Assembly (NCBI GenBank): GCA_963715675.1
Contig: OY970265.1
Coordinates: 992,001-1,056,000, forward strand
Direction of reading: 5' to 3'
DNA from: DASVWZ01 sp963715675
GTDB lineage: Bacteria; Acidobacteriota; Terriglobia; Terriglobales; Acidobacteriaceae
DNA length: 64,000 nt
Below, one piece after another: positions 35,577 through 44,326 of this stretch. The notes below the pieces were generated by a model. It saw only the letters and a list, made by a program, of their open reading frames with translations. It searched no databases and was not told the origin of the DNA. Within the stretch, counting starts at the first letter, position 1. Each line of letters starts with the position of its first letter. A program made the position numbers and the translations under genes.

Positions 35577-36293
35577 GCCGGGCGGCGCGAGGATTAAAAA
35601 ACAGTGAAAGTCGGCCAAGGCGTGGTCGGGCGCCACTGCGACGATCTGTTGTCCTGCGGCGAGCGCAAGCCGCGTGGGTGCTGCACGCCAGATCCCCATT
35701 CGACTCCCCCTCGTTGCTTCGCTCCTCGGGCTCGCTCAGGGCAGGCTCTCGCCCCGCTGGAGAAAACGCGGGGACTTCGGGGATGACTTCTTTGGGGATG
35801 TAAAGTTGCTTTGAGGTTCCCCCGATTTGAGTTGATATACCCCCTCCCCACCGGTCTAGTGGAATCATGAAGTTACGGACTTTTTGCCCGCAAAATCTAG
35901 AGCCGATTGGGCTTAGGGGTAAAATCTAGATTCTTAACGAGTTATACTAATAAAATCATAGTTCAGTAAAAGTTATACATTGATGATGTCGGTTTGCCGG
36001 GTGAGAGTCAAGGGAAAAGTACAGCGGCGGAAGTGGGAGGAATGAGGACGTGTACCTGGACTGTCCTTTCGCCCTTCCGGGGCCGGGTCGTTTCTACCTG
36101 GACCCACGGCTTGCGCCCTTGCGCCGTGGGCTTTGTTCTGACGCCGCCCCGCGGCTGACCGACTGCTGGACAATGCGATGTTGCGTGTATTGACAAGGCC
36201 GGGGGCGGGGGGGAGAATGGCGGGCAAGGCTTCCAAGGTCCTCTCCCTATCTTAATTTCCTAACGGTCTTGTACCGTGCGAAAGGAAGCTCAC
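35577..36293. other. 717-bp divergent intergenic region with repeats
   Basis: Contains a dispersed repeat copy (~35680-35785, starting GCTGCACGCCAGATCCC, as also at 40209). The inverted partner of the 26680 element lies at 35834-35902. Next is an A+T-rich patch (35910-35985). A hairpin CCCACGGC (36103-36110) / GCCGTGGG (36123-36130) is followed by CTTTGTTCT and could be a weak plus-strand terminator or leader structure. No protein gene is convincing. Confidence 0.55.
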
Positions 36294-37505
36294 ATGACGC
36301 GCATAGCCGGGAAGGATTCAATGCCAGCGGGGAATCGGATGGGACTGGCGGGTTTCGCAATTTTCCTGATGGCGGGATTGTGCTTTAGCCAAGGTGTGAA
36401 TTCGGTTTCGCCCTCGGGCGGCCGGCCAGCGGGGCACGTCCTCACCAATTGGAACCAGTTTCACCGGCGCAACATGGCGCGGTTCAACCCGTACGAGAAG
36501 TTTCTGACCGTCCAGAATGTTGGCAACCTGGTCTTGAAGTGGAGCTACACCACCGCCGGATATGAGGACTCCTCGCCCGCCGTCCTCAACGGCGTGGTTT
36601 ATGTCGGCTCATACTACTACAACTTTTATGCCCTCAATGCCCATACTGGCTTCGAGCTATGGAGGTATGGGACCGGCGGCGAAGTGTTTTCCTCGCCTGC
36701 CGTGGTGAATGGTGTGGTCTTTGTAGGCTCCGGGGACGGCAATCTCTATGCGCTGAGTGCCCGTACCGGGGCCAAGCTATGGAGCTACGCTGCCGGCAGC
36801 GGCGTGTTTTCCTCGCCTGCTGTGGCAAACGGGGTGGTGTACGCCGGTTCGTATGGGGGCAATGTGTACGCGCTGGATGCCCGCACCGGCGCCCAGTTGT
36901 GGACCTACACCACCGGGGGCCCGGTGGATTCGTCGCCCGCTGTAGCGAATGGAGTGGTCTATGTAGGGTCGTTCGACGACAACGTGTACGCGCTGAATGC
37001 TAAGACCGGAGCCAAGCTGTGGAGCTATGGTACCGGCGGAAATGTGCATTCCTCGCCCGCGGTAGCGAGTGGGGCGGTATATATCGGTTCTGACGACGGC
37101 AATGTATATTCACTGAATTCGCGGACCGGAGCTAAGCTGTGGAGCTTTAGGACCGGCAACAGCGTCTATTCCGCACCCGCGGTGGCGAATGGGGTGGTGT
37201 ATGTGGGCTCGTTCGATGACAATGTGTATGCCTTGGACGCCAGCACCGGCGTCAAACTGTGGAGCTACCTCACCCTCTCTGCTCTCTGGTCCGCACCCGC
37301 GGTGGCGAATGGGGTGCTGTATGTGGGCTCTGACGACGGCAATGTGTATGCACTGAACGCCCACACTGGAGCCAAGCTGTGGAGCTACACGACCGGCGGA
37401 GCGGTGATCTCCTCGCCCGCTGTCGTGAATGGGTTGGTTTACGTCAGCTCGCAGGGCGGGGGCGGCGCAGTTTATGCCTTCGGCCTAAATCATGGCCGGA
37501 AGTAG
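36294..37505 (+). CDS. secreted PQQ-type beta-propeller protein
   Basis: About 403 residues from the ATG at 36294, 6 nt after AAGGAAG. Signal peptide GLAGFAIFLMAGLCFSQG is followed by the family opening NWNQFHRRNMARFNPYEKFL. Eight repeats of ~40 residues follow, each like SSPAVANGVVYVGSxDGNVYAL and ALNAxTGAKLWSY. They form an eight-bladed propeller of the PQQ-dehydrogenase/BamB type without enzyme residues that can be recognised. Extracellular or periplasmic. At DNA level the repeats are exactly 120 bp. Followed by a paralogue at 37598. Confidence 0.85.
   Translation: MTRIAGKDSMPAGNRMGLAGFAIFLMAGLCFSQGVNSVSPSGGRPAGHVLTNWNQFHRRNMARFNPYEKFLTVQNVGNLVLKWSYTTAGYEDSSPAVLNGVVYVGSYYYNFYALNAHTGFELWRYGTGGEVFSSPAVVNGVVFVGSGDGNLYALSARTGAKLWSYAAGSGVFSSPAVANGVVYAGSYGGNVYALDARTGAQLWTYTTGGPVDSSPAVANGVVYVGSFDDNVYALNAKTGAKLWSYGTGGNVHSSPAVASGAVYIGSDDGNVYSLNSRTGAKLWSFRTGNSVYSAPAVANGVVYVGSFDDNVYALDASTGVKLWSYLTLSALWSAPAVANGVLYVGSDDGNVYALNAHTGAKLWSYTTGGAVISSPAVVNGLVYVSSQGGGGAVYAFGLNHGRK
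36541..37500. repeat. eight 120-bp in-frame tandem repeats
   Basis: Units start at 36541, 36661, 36781, 36901, 37021, 37141, 37261 and 37381 with GGAG- or GGACCTA-type openings, with no change in length between units. Each encodes one propeller blade. Confidence 0.9.
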
Positions 37506-37597
37506 ACATGCACAGCTGGCAAACGCCGAGAACTGAAGGCGCTGCGCTGAGTTTTCAGGGTCAAGATATCTCGGCATAGGTGCCATAGGAGAACAAT

Positions 37598-38836
37598 ATG
37601 CAAGGCGCAGAGAAGATGAGTCCGAGTCGGTCCGGCCGACGAATCGGTTTGACGTGGATCGCAATGTTCCTGCTGGCAGGATTCTGCTTCGGCCAAGCTG
37701 CGGGTTTGCCATCGCGCTCTGGCGGTTGGAACCCAGGCCACGTCCTCACCAATTGGAACCAGTTCCACCGGCGCGACATGACGCGGTTCAACCCGTACGA
37801 GAAGTTTCTGACCGTCAACAACATTCGCAACGCGGGCGCCAAATGGACTTACACGGTGCAAGACTGCGGGGCTGGTACGCCGGCGGTGGTGAATGGGATT
37901 GTCTACTTCGGCATTTGCGACAGCTTGTACGCGCTGAGCAGCTTCACCGGCGTCCTAGTGTGGAGCTATACGACGCAAGGCGCCCTGAATTCATCGCCTG
38001 CCGTGGACAACGGGGTGGTGTATGTCGGGTCGGACGACTACAACCTGTATGCGCTGGATGCCAAAACCGGCACTGAGCTGTGGAGCTACCATACCGGCGC
38101 CCGTGTGTACTCGTCTCCTACCGTGGCAAACGGGGTAGTGTATTTCGGCTCATGGGACGGCAGCGCGTATGCGCTGGACGCGCGGACGGGGACGAAGTTG
38201 TGGAGCTTCGGCACCCGGAATGTGATCGACTGCTCGCCGGCCGTCGTGGATGGAGTCGTCTATCTTGGCCCGGCTGATGATTACGTGTACGCGCTAGATG
38301 CCAAGACCGGGGCCAAGTTGTGGAGCTATGCTGCGGGCGGATCCCCTTCCTCGCCCGCCGTGGCGAAAGGCGTGGTATATGTCTGCGGCGGAGCCTACGG
38401 CCTGTATGCGCTGAATGCCAAGACGGGCGCTAAGCTGTGGAACTCCGGCATCGCCTGCGACTTGACGCCGGCAGTGGCAAATGGGGTGGTGTATATCGGC
38501 GGAGGACAGAGCGGCGACCTCAACGCAATTGATGCGCACACCGGCGCCACATTGTGGAGCTATAACGCCGGCACCTTCGGTGTGACGTCATCAGCAGCGG
38601 TGGCGAATGGCGTGGTGTATGTCGGGGTTACCGACGGCAATGCTCTTAAAGGTCGCATCCTTGCGGTAGACGCCCGCACCGGGACCGAGCTCTGGATCTA
38701 CGGCACGGGTTTCTGGGGCGAGTATTCCTCACCCGCAGTGGTGAATGGTGTGATTTATATCGGCTCCGCAGTCCAGGCACTCGCCTTCAGCCTGAAGCAT
38801 GGACGGAAGTGGGCGGGGGCTTACCTGGGGCGCTGA
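37598..38836 (+). CDS. secreted PQQ-type beta-propeller protein (paralogue)
   Basis: 412 residues from the ATG at 37598, preceded by AGGAGA. After a signal peptide (IAMFLLAGFCFGQA) comes the same NWNQFHRRDMTRFNPYEKFL opening as the neighbouring gene, then blades such as SSPAVDNGVVYVGSDDYNLY. Blade lengths vary more than in the 36294 gene and extra cysteines occur (CGAGTP, CDSLYAL, ACDLTP). The tandem placement 92 bp after its paralogue points to duplication. Function unknown; likely surface or periplasmic. Confidence 0.83.
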   Translation: MQGAEKMSPSRSGRRIGLTWIAMFLLAGFCFGQAAGLPSRSGGWNPGHVLTNWNQFHRRDMTRFNPYEKFLTVNNIRNAGAKWTYTVQDCGAGTPAVVNGIVYFGICDSLYALSSFTGVLVWSYTTQGALNSSPAVDNGVVYVGSDDYNLYALDAKTGTELWSYHTGARVYSSPTVANGVVYFGSWDGSAYALDARTGTKLWSFGTRNVIDCSPAVVDGVVYLGPADDYVYALDAKTGAKLWSYAAGGSPSSPAVAKGVVYVCGGAYGLYALNAKTGAKLWNSGIACDLTPAVANGVVYIGGGQSGDLNAIDAHTGATLWSYNAGTFGVTSSAAVANGVVYVGVTDGNALKGRILAVDARTGTELWIYGTGFWGEYSSPAVVNGVIYIGSAVQALAFSLKHGRKWAGAYLGR

Positions 38837-39084
38837 AGCGCGAGTGCACAGTGGATCACTAAACGCAGCGCTGACGCGCCGCGCCCCCCAAAATCTTGAC
38901 GCGTCTCAGAATGACAGGATCTTTCTTTGTCCGCATCAGAGCGGCTGAAAGCTCCATCCTTGCCTTTACTAAAACCGTTCCTACGGTTGAGAATAGTCCA
39001 TTGCCCTCGGAAAAGAACTTTTTCCCGGGGCGAGTGTATTCTCCCAATTCAGGGCCCGGCAGCGGGAAACAGGAGCAAGTCATC

Positions 39085-39273
39085 ATGGCTACCACTGGAG
39101 AAGTCATCCGTCTCATGAACTACATTGACGACATCGTCACCACTATTCGCCGCATCAGCGCTTCGGTTCCCATCATGGATGCCGACGAGCGTGCGCGCCT
39201 GGCCGAGCGGATGCGGGAAGCCAGAGCGAATTTTGAGGACTTGCTGGGGCGGCTGGAAAAGGGAGGGCAGTAA
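39085..39273 (+). CDS. small helical protein before a hydroxyacyl-CoA dehydrogenase
   Basis: 62 residues from the ATG at 39085 with AGGAG at good spacing; upstream in-frame sequence has no support. The sequence MNYIDDIVTTIRRISASVPI and ERARLAERMREARANFEDL is a helical hairpin. It ends one codon before the GTG of the dehydrogenase, so the two are likely co-translated. No family recognised. Confidence 0.7.
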   Translation: MATTGEVIRLMNYIDDIVTTIRRISASVPIMDADERARLAERMREARANFEDLLGRLEKGGQ

Positions 39274-40176
39274 GTGGCCCAGATCAAGACCATTGCGGTA
39301 ATCGGGGCCGGGATCATGGGGCGCGGCATCGCGCACGTGGCGGCGATGGGAGGTTATCGCACCATCCTCGAAGACCTGCTGCCCAATGCGTTGCGCAAGG
39401 CGGAGACCGAGATTCGTTCGAATCTTGACAAAGCGGTGGAGCTGGGGAAGATTTCCTCCGATGAGGCCAAAGGGGCCGTGGGCCGCCTGGAATACGCAGG
39501 CAGTGTGGAAGAGGCGGCGCGCCAAGCCGATCTGGTGATTGAAGCGGTGCCGGAGGAGCTGGAGTCGAAGATCGAAATCTTCACTTTGCTCGACAAGGTT
39601 TGCCGGCCGGGGACGATCCTGGCGTCCAATACTTCGTCGTTGAGCATTACCGAGATTGCCAGCGTCACTTATCGCGCGAAGAAATGTATTGGCATGCATT
39701 TTTTCAATCCGGTACACAAGATGAAGCTGCTCGAAGTGGTTCGGGCGCTTGAAACGGACGACGACACCGTGGCTGGGTGCGCCGAAGTGGGCCGGCGGAT
39801 GGGGAAAGAAGTGGTGGTGATCAAGGAATCGCCGGGATTCATCACCAGCCGCATCAATGCCATGATCGGCAATGAGGCGTTCTATATGCTGCAGGAAGGG
39901 ATCGCGTCAGCCGAGGACATCGACAAGGCATTGAAGCTCGGGTTGAACCATCCGATGGGCCCGTTTGAGTTGGTGGATCTGGTGGGATTGGACACGCGGC
40001 TGAACATTCTTGAGTATCTGCACAAAAGCCTGGGAGAAAAATACCGCCCGGCGCCGTTGCTGGTGCAGTATGTGAAGGCGGGACGCCTGGGACGCAAGGC
40101 GGGCCACGGGGTGTATGAATATCCGGAACAGAAGGCGGCGGAAAAGAAAACGCCGGTGGCCCGGGCAGGGGATTAA
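39274..40176 (+). CDS. 3-hydroxyacyl-CoA dehydrogenase
   Basis: 300 residues. Rossmann motif IAVIGAGIMGRGIAHVAA at the N-terminus binds NAD; ASNTSSLSITEIA and GMHFFNPVHKMKLLEVV carry the catalytic His-Glu environment; the C-terminal domain includes GFITSRINAMIGNEAFYML. It oxidises 3-hydroxyacyl-CoA, in beta-oxidation or the butyryl-CoA route. Single-domain form, no hydratase fusion. Start GTG directly after the 62-aa gene stop. Confidence 0.93.
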   Translation: MAQIKTIAVIGAGIMGRGIAHVAAMGGYRTILEDLLPNALRKAETEIRSNLDKAVELGKISSDEAKGAVGRLEYAGSVEEAARQADLVIEAVPEELESKIEIFTLLDKVCRPGTILASNTSSLSITEIASVTYRAKKCIGMHFFNPVHKMKLLEVVRALETDDDTVAGCAEVGRRMGKEVVVIKESPGFITSRINAMIGNEAFYMLQEGIASAEDIDKALKLGLNHPMGPFELVDLVGLDTRLNILEYLHKSLGEKYRPAPLLVQYVKAGRLGRKAGHGVYEYPEQKAAEKKTPVARAGD

Positions 40177-40217
40177 ACCTCGGCGCTTATTTTCTGAGTA
40201 GAGTTGCCGTGCTGCAC

Positions 40218-40264
40218 GCCAGATCCCTCGCCCCGCTGAAGAAAACGCGGGGCCTCGGGATGAC
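40218..40264. repeat. dispersed intergenic repeat
   Basis: GATCCCTCGCCCCGCTGAAG ... CGGGATGACGTC; same family as 10608-10652 (inverted) and 35742-35785. Confidence 0.5.
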
Positions 40265-40298
40265 GTCCTCACTTTTTACCCGCTATTTCAGGCTACTG

Positions 40299-41369
40299 TT
40301 AGTTCTTGTTGATGTCCTGCTTGGCTTCCAACTTCTTCAGGTTGGGCTCAAGAAAGATTTTCTGGTTGTCGGGAGCGCCGGCGTAGGACAGTTTCATTTC
40401 CTTCAGAGCATTGTCGAAGTCGCCCTGGGCGGAGTAGATTCTCGCGCTGCCGTCGTGGGCCAGCCAGTCACTCGGATCCTTCTGGGCAGCCTGGCGGAAA
40501 AGGTCGAAAGCCTCGCTCTGTTTGCCCTCCCCTTGCAGTTGGCGGCCGTAACCATACAATTGTGCGGCGGTCGCGCGGGACAGCGCCTGGTTCTTGGCGG
40601 CTGCCGCGTCTTCCTTTTTACCCATGGCATCGAGGATTTGAGACTTGGTCATGAAATTGTCGAAGCGCGGCTCGGTCCGGATGGACGTTTCCTCGTATTG
40701 CAGCGCTTCATCCAGGTCGTATTTTTGTGCCAGGAGATAATTCGCCGCATCGTCCCAACCTTCCCAGGTGTATTGCGGGAGCCCCTGAAGCTGGTTGTGC
40801 AGGCTGGCCTGTACGATGTCGTGTACGTTGACGCCGATCTTGAAAGGCACGCTGATCTTCTCCCAACTCAGGGTGGCCACGGCGGAATCCGTCTTGACAT
40901 CGCCAAAGTCGTAGGTCAGGGTTTCACGGAATTGCGACGGTTGCGGCTTGACCGTGATGCGCAGCGCGTCATCCGCCTGGTTGTAGGTAAAGCTTCCCCA
41001 AGCGGTGTGATCCTTGGAAAAAATCACCGTCCACTCGTTTTCTCCGGGAATCATGTGCAAGCCGTAGACGCCCTTGTCCAGGGGCTGTCCTTCGATGGTG
41101 ACCGCGTCGGCAAACCTGATGGTGGTGTTCTCGTTGGCTCCGGCACGCCAGACTTGGCCGTACGGCACAACCTTGCCCCAGATGGTGCGGCCTTTGACCA
41201 GCGGACGGTGGTAGTTGATGGTGATGTCGGTGATTCCAATGCGCTGCGTGACCACAGAGTGCTGGCTGTCCCGCGGCAAGTCCAGCAACGCGGATTGCGC
41301 ATGTGCAACTGGGGTGGCGACCACCAGCGCCATAGACATCACGAGAACAACAGCGAAGCGATTCGACAT
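40299..41369 (-). CDS. secreted DUF2911 protein with TPR-like C-terminus
   Basis: About 356 residues from the ATG at 41369, which follows GGAGG at 9 nt. Signal peptide MSNRFAVVLVMSMALVVATP then AHAQ. The DUF2911 core is clear: DITINYHRPLVKGRTIWGKV, GQVWRAGANENTTIRF and YGLHMIPGENEWTVIFSKD. The C-terminal third has helix pairs typical of TPR (QALSRATAAQLYGYGRQLQ, AFDLFRQAAQKDPSDWLAHD). Extracytoplasmic, function not established. Confidence 0.85.
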   Translation of the reverse strand: MSNRFAVVLVMSMALVVATPVAHAQSALLDLPRDSQHSVVTQRIGITDITINYHRPLVKGRTIWGKVVPYGQVWRAGANENTTIRFADAVTIEGQPLDKGVYGLHMIPGENEWTVIFSKDHTAWGSFTYNQADDALRITVKPQPSQFRETLTYDFGDVKTDSAVATLSWEKISVPFKIGVNVHDIVQASLHNQLQGLPQYTWEGWDDAANYLLAQKYDLDEALQYEETSIRTEPRFDNFMTKSQILDAMGKKEDAAAAKNQALSRATAAQLYGYGRQLQGEGKQSEAFDLFRQAAQKDPSDWLAHDGSARIYSAQGDFDNALKEMKLSYAGAPDNQKIFLEPNLKKLEAKQDINKN

Positions 41370-41652
41370 GGAATAAGCCTCCTTCTCGGCCCATTTTCGG
41401 TGGGCGAAGTGCGAAATCTGGATTGGAAAACGAGCGATTAGACGAGGGCGGCGGGAAGTCGGATAGCAGAGGGTCATTCGGCGACAGGGGCAAGGTTCCG
41501 GCGCGGCTATCCTTTCGTCGAAAGGTCCCGTCTAAGAGGTGGAAGGCCATCATTTTGTGGAACTAAACCGCGCCAGGGCTCGTATGAATAGACAGCGGAC
41601 GAGCCCCGGCGGAGGACGGATCCTGCCGTAAGCCCGGATCGAAAGTGCTTGC

Positions 41653-42900
41653 ATGAGAAGCCTGGTTGATATCGTTCGGCAGTCCCTGGCGACGCTGTGG
41701 GCGCACAAACTGCGCTCGTTTCTGACCATGTTCGGGATTGCCTGGGGCGTCGGCTCGCTGTTGTTGCTGGTGGGTCTGGGGGAGGGCTTTCGCAGCGGAC
41801 AAGACAAGAACCTGGCACAGTTGGGTCAGGACATCATGTTCGTTTTTCCGGGCCGGATTCCGGCCGTAGAAGGAAGCTACCAGTCCGGGCAGCCGTATTT
41901 CTTCAACTATGGTGATTATCAGGCGATTCGGAGCGAAGCCAAGCTGTTGCGCGCAGTTTCCCCGGTGCTGAAGCGCGAGGATATTCGCGCGGTCAGTGAC
42001 TACGGGACGACCAACGGGCAGGTGTTTGGGGTGGTACCGGAGTACGCCGGAATTCGCAATGTTCCGATTGATCCCGGGCGATGGCTCAATGACGAGGACA
42101 ATACGCAGCATCGGCGGGTGGCCGTGGTGGGATGGGAAATGCTGAAGAATATGTTCCCCGGACAGCCGGCAGTCGGCAACACCATTCTGCTCAATAACGC
42201 CGATTTCAAGATCATTGGAGTGATCCCGAAGATCGGCAAGGAAGGCAACAACGGCACCAACGCCCGCATCTTCATACCTCTGGAAACCATGCGGGGGCTT
42301 TTTCCGCTGAAGGAGCAAAACTCGGAAAACGCGGTTTCGTTTATCAACTACCGCCCCGTCAAGAAGGAATTGCACAACGAAGCCATGCGTGAGGTGCACT
42401 CCATAATCGCGCGACGGCATGGGTTTGATCCCAAGCTGGACGATGCGTTCAATGACTGGGACACCATCGACGGAGCGATTCGCGTGGGGAAAATTTTCGA
42501 CGCCATGGATTGGTTTCTCGGCGTGGTGGGACTGGTGACGCTGGGGCTGGGTGCGATCGGGATCATCAACATCATGCTGGTCTCGGTGACGGAGCGAACC
42601 AAGGAGATCGGTCTGCGTAAGGCGCTGGGGGCCACGCATCGCAACATCATGACCCAGTTCTTTGTGGAAGGGGCGTTTCTGACCGCGTTCAGCGGGGGCA
42701 TCGGGCTGGCGATTTCGGCGACCTTTGTGGCGCTGCTGGCGCAGTTGCCGTCGCCGGAAGGATTCGACACGCCGCGCATCGTGCCGGCTTCGGCCGTCAT
42801 TGCGATCGTGTCGCTTTCGATCGCCGGCATTGTGGCTGGCCTTTACCCCGCCCGCAAAGCGGCGTTGCTTCCTCCGGTGGAAGCGCTTCGACAGGAGTGA
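41653..42900 (+). CDS. MacB/FtsX-type ABC transporter permease
   Basis: 415 residues. An N-terminal helix (SFLTMFGIAWGVGSLLLLVG) is followed by a MacB-like periplasmic domain, then the FtsX module with three helices and LVSVTERTKEIGLRKALGA between them. Four membrane segments in total. It probably exports or extrudes a lipid, peptide or drug. Three bases separate its stop from the next permease gene. No ABC ATPase or membrane-fusion protein lies nearby. Confidence 0.88.
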   Translation: MRSLVDIVRQSLATLWAHKLRSFLTMFGIAWGVGSLLLLVGLGEGFRSGQDKNLAQLGQDIMFVFPGRIPAVEGSYQSGQPYFFNYGDYQAIRSEAKLLRAVSPVLKREDIRAVSDYGTTNGQVFGVVPEYAGIRNVPIDPGRWLNDEDNTQHRRVAVVGWEMLKNMFPGQPAVGNTILLNNADFKIIGVIPKIGKEGNNGTNARIFIPLETMRGLFPLKEQNSENAVSFINYRPVKKELHNEAMREVHSIIARRHGFDPKLDDAFNDWDTIDGAIRVGKIFDAMDWFLGVVGLVTLGLGAIGIINIMLVSVTERTKEIGLRKALGATHRNIMTQFFVEGAFLTAFSGGIGLAISATFVALLAQLPSPEGFDTPRIVPASAVIAIVSLSIAGIVAGLYPARKAALLPPVEALRQE

Positions 42901-42903
42901 TCG

Positions 42904-44142
42904 ATGTTCGGCGATCTGGGGAATCAGGCTTATACCGCGCTAAAACACAACCGCAGGCGCTCGCTGCTCACCATGCTGGGCATGGCCTGGGGTATTGCCA
43001 CGGTGGTGCTGCTGCTGGCGTACGGATCAGGGTTTGAGAGTGCGCTGATGATTGCCTTCCGCACCTTTGGAGGAAACCTGATCGGGGTCTTTCCGGGGCG
43101 CACATCGTTGCAGGCGGGCGGCAGCAAGGCCGGAACCGAAGTTCGGCTGACACGGGAAGATCTGGATTACCTGCGCGCCGAAGTGCCGATGCTCACCCGC
43201 ATTTCTCCGGAAGTGGACAAGCAGAGCCTGGTGGCTTTCGGAACCCGCAGCGGCAGCTACAACATTCACGGGATCTATTCCAGTTACCAGAAGATTCGCG
43301 CGCTGGAGACTGGAGAAGGGAGCTTCTTCGGAGAGTTGGAGGACTTTACTCACAGCCGGGTCGCGGTGATTGGCTGGACGGTGAAGAAGAAACTTTTTTC
43401 CGGGCAGAACGCCTTGGGCGAGAGCGTCCGCGTGGACGGCATTTCGTACAAAGTGGTCGGCGTGCTGAAGCACACCATTTCCAATGGCGACGAGGACTTG
43501 AATTCCCTGGTCTACATTCCCTACAGCGCGATGAGCGACCTCAAGGACACGTATTATCTTGACGGGATCTTCGCCGACTACGAAGGCGATCACGCCAAAG
43601 CCGTGCTGGCGGTGCGCAACTCCATGGCGTTTCACCACGCCTTCGATCCCAAGGATGAACGGGCAGTATTTGTATTCGATGCGGTGAAGGACTTAGCTGA
43701 CCTGACGGTAATCACGGTTGGCATCAAAATCCTGCTGGGCTTTATCGGGCTGCTCACGCTGGGCATCGGTGGGGTGGGGCTGATGAACATCATGCTGGTG
43801 TCGGTCACGCAGCGCACGCGTGAGATCGGCGTGGAGAAAGCGCTGGGCGCGCACCGCTGGCACATCTTATTCCAGTTTCTGTCAGAAGCCCTGGTGATTA
43901 CGTTCCTGGGCGGCCTGCTCGGGGTGGTGCTGGCGTACCTGATTTCGTGGTCGGTCGGATCGCTGACGCTGTGGAGCGCGTTCATCGAGGATGCTGGCGA
44001 GGGCGACATCCATCTCGCGATCGACTCGGCGATTCTGCTCTGGTCTACCGGCATTCTGGCTTTTGTGGGAATCGTCAGCGGCATGTTGCCCGCGATCAAG
44101 GCGGCGGGACTGGATCCCATCGAAGCCCTCCGATACGAGTGA
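42904..44142 (+). CDS. MacB/FtsX-type ABC transporter permease (paired)
   Basis: 412 residues, same layout as the preceding permease: LTMLGMAWGIATVVLLLAYG, a large periplasmic region, and the terminal FtsX part with MLVSVTQRTREIGVEKALGA. The two share organisation but are clearly diverged. They probably form a heterodimeric permease. The ATPase must be encoded elsewhere. Confidence 0.88.
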   Translation: MFGDLGNQAYTALKHNRRRSLLTMLGMAWGIATVVLLLAYGSGFESALMIAFRTFGGNLIGVFPGRTSLQAGGSKAGTEVRLTREDLDYLRAEVPMLTRISPEVDKQSLVAFGTRSGSYNIHGIYSSYQKIRALETGEGSFFGELEDFTHSRVAVIGWTVKKKLFSGQNALGESVRVDGISYKVVGVLKHTISNGDEDLNSLVYIPYSAMSDLKDTYYLDGIFADYEGDHAKAVLAVRNSMAFHHAFDPKDERAVFVFDAVKDLADLTVITVGIKILLGFIGLLTLGIGGVGLMNIMLVSVTQRTREIGVEKALGAHRWHILFQFLSEALVITFLGGLLGVVLAYLISWSVGSLTLWSAFIEDAGEGDIHLAIDSAILLWSTGILAFVGIVSGMLPAIKAAGLDPIEALRYE

Positions 44143-44326
44143 AGATCAGGGCGGGGTGATGCGAGCGCGGGCGTGTTTTCGACTTCGCCCAAAGCCGGTC
44201 CCCGCGGTGCGGGAGCGCGTCGATGCACCCGGTAGCGAGAAGCAATCTGTGAAAAATGGCTGGCTTGCAGGTATGATGTTGCGTCGGCCTCAATAAGACA
44301 GCAATTGGGTACGCAAAAGGAAAATC

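Noticed and set aside
36541..37500. CRISPR-like regular spacing
   Set aside because: The 120-bp units are coding propeller blades with no repeat-spacer alternation.
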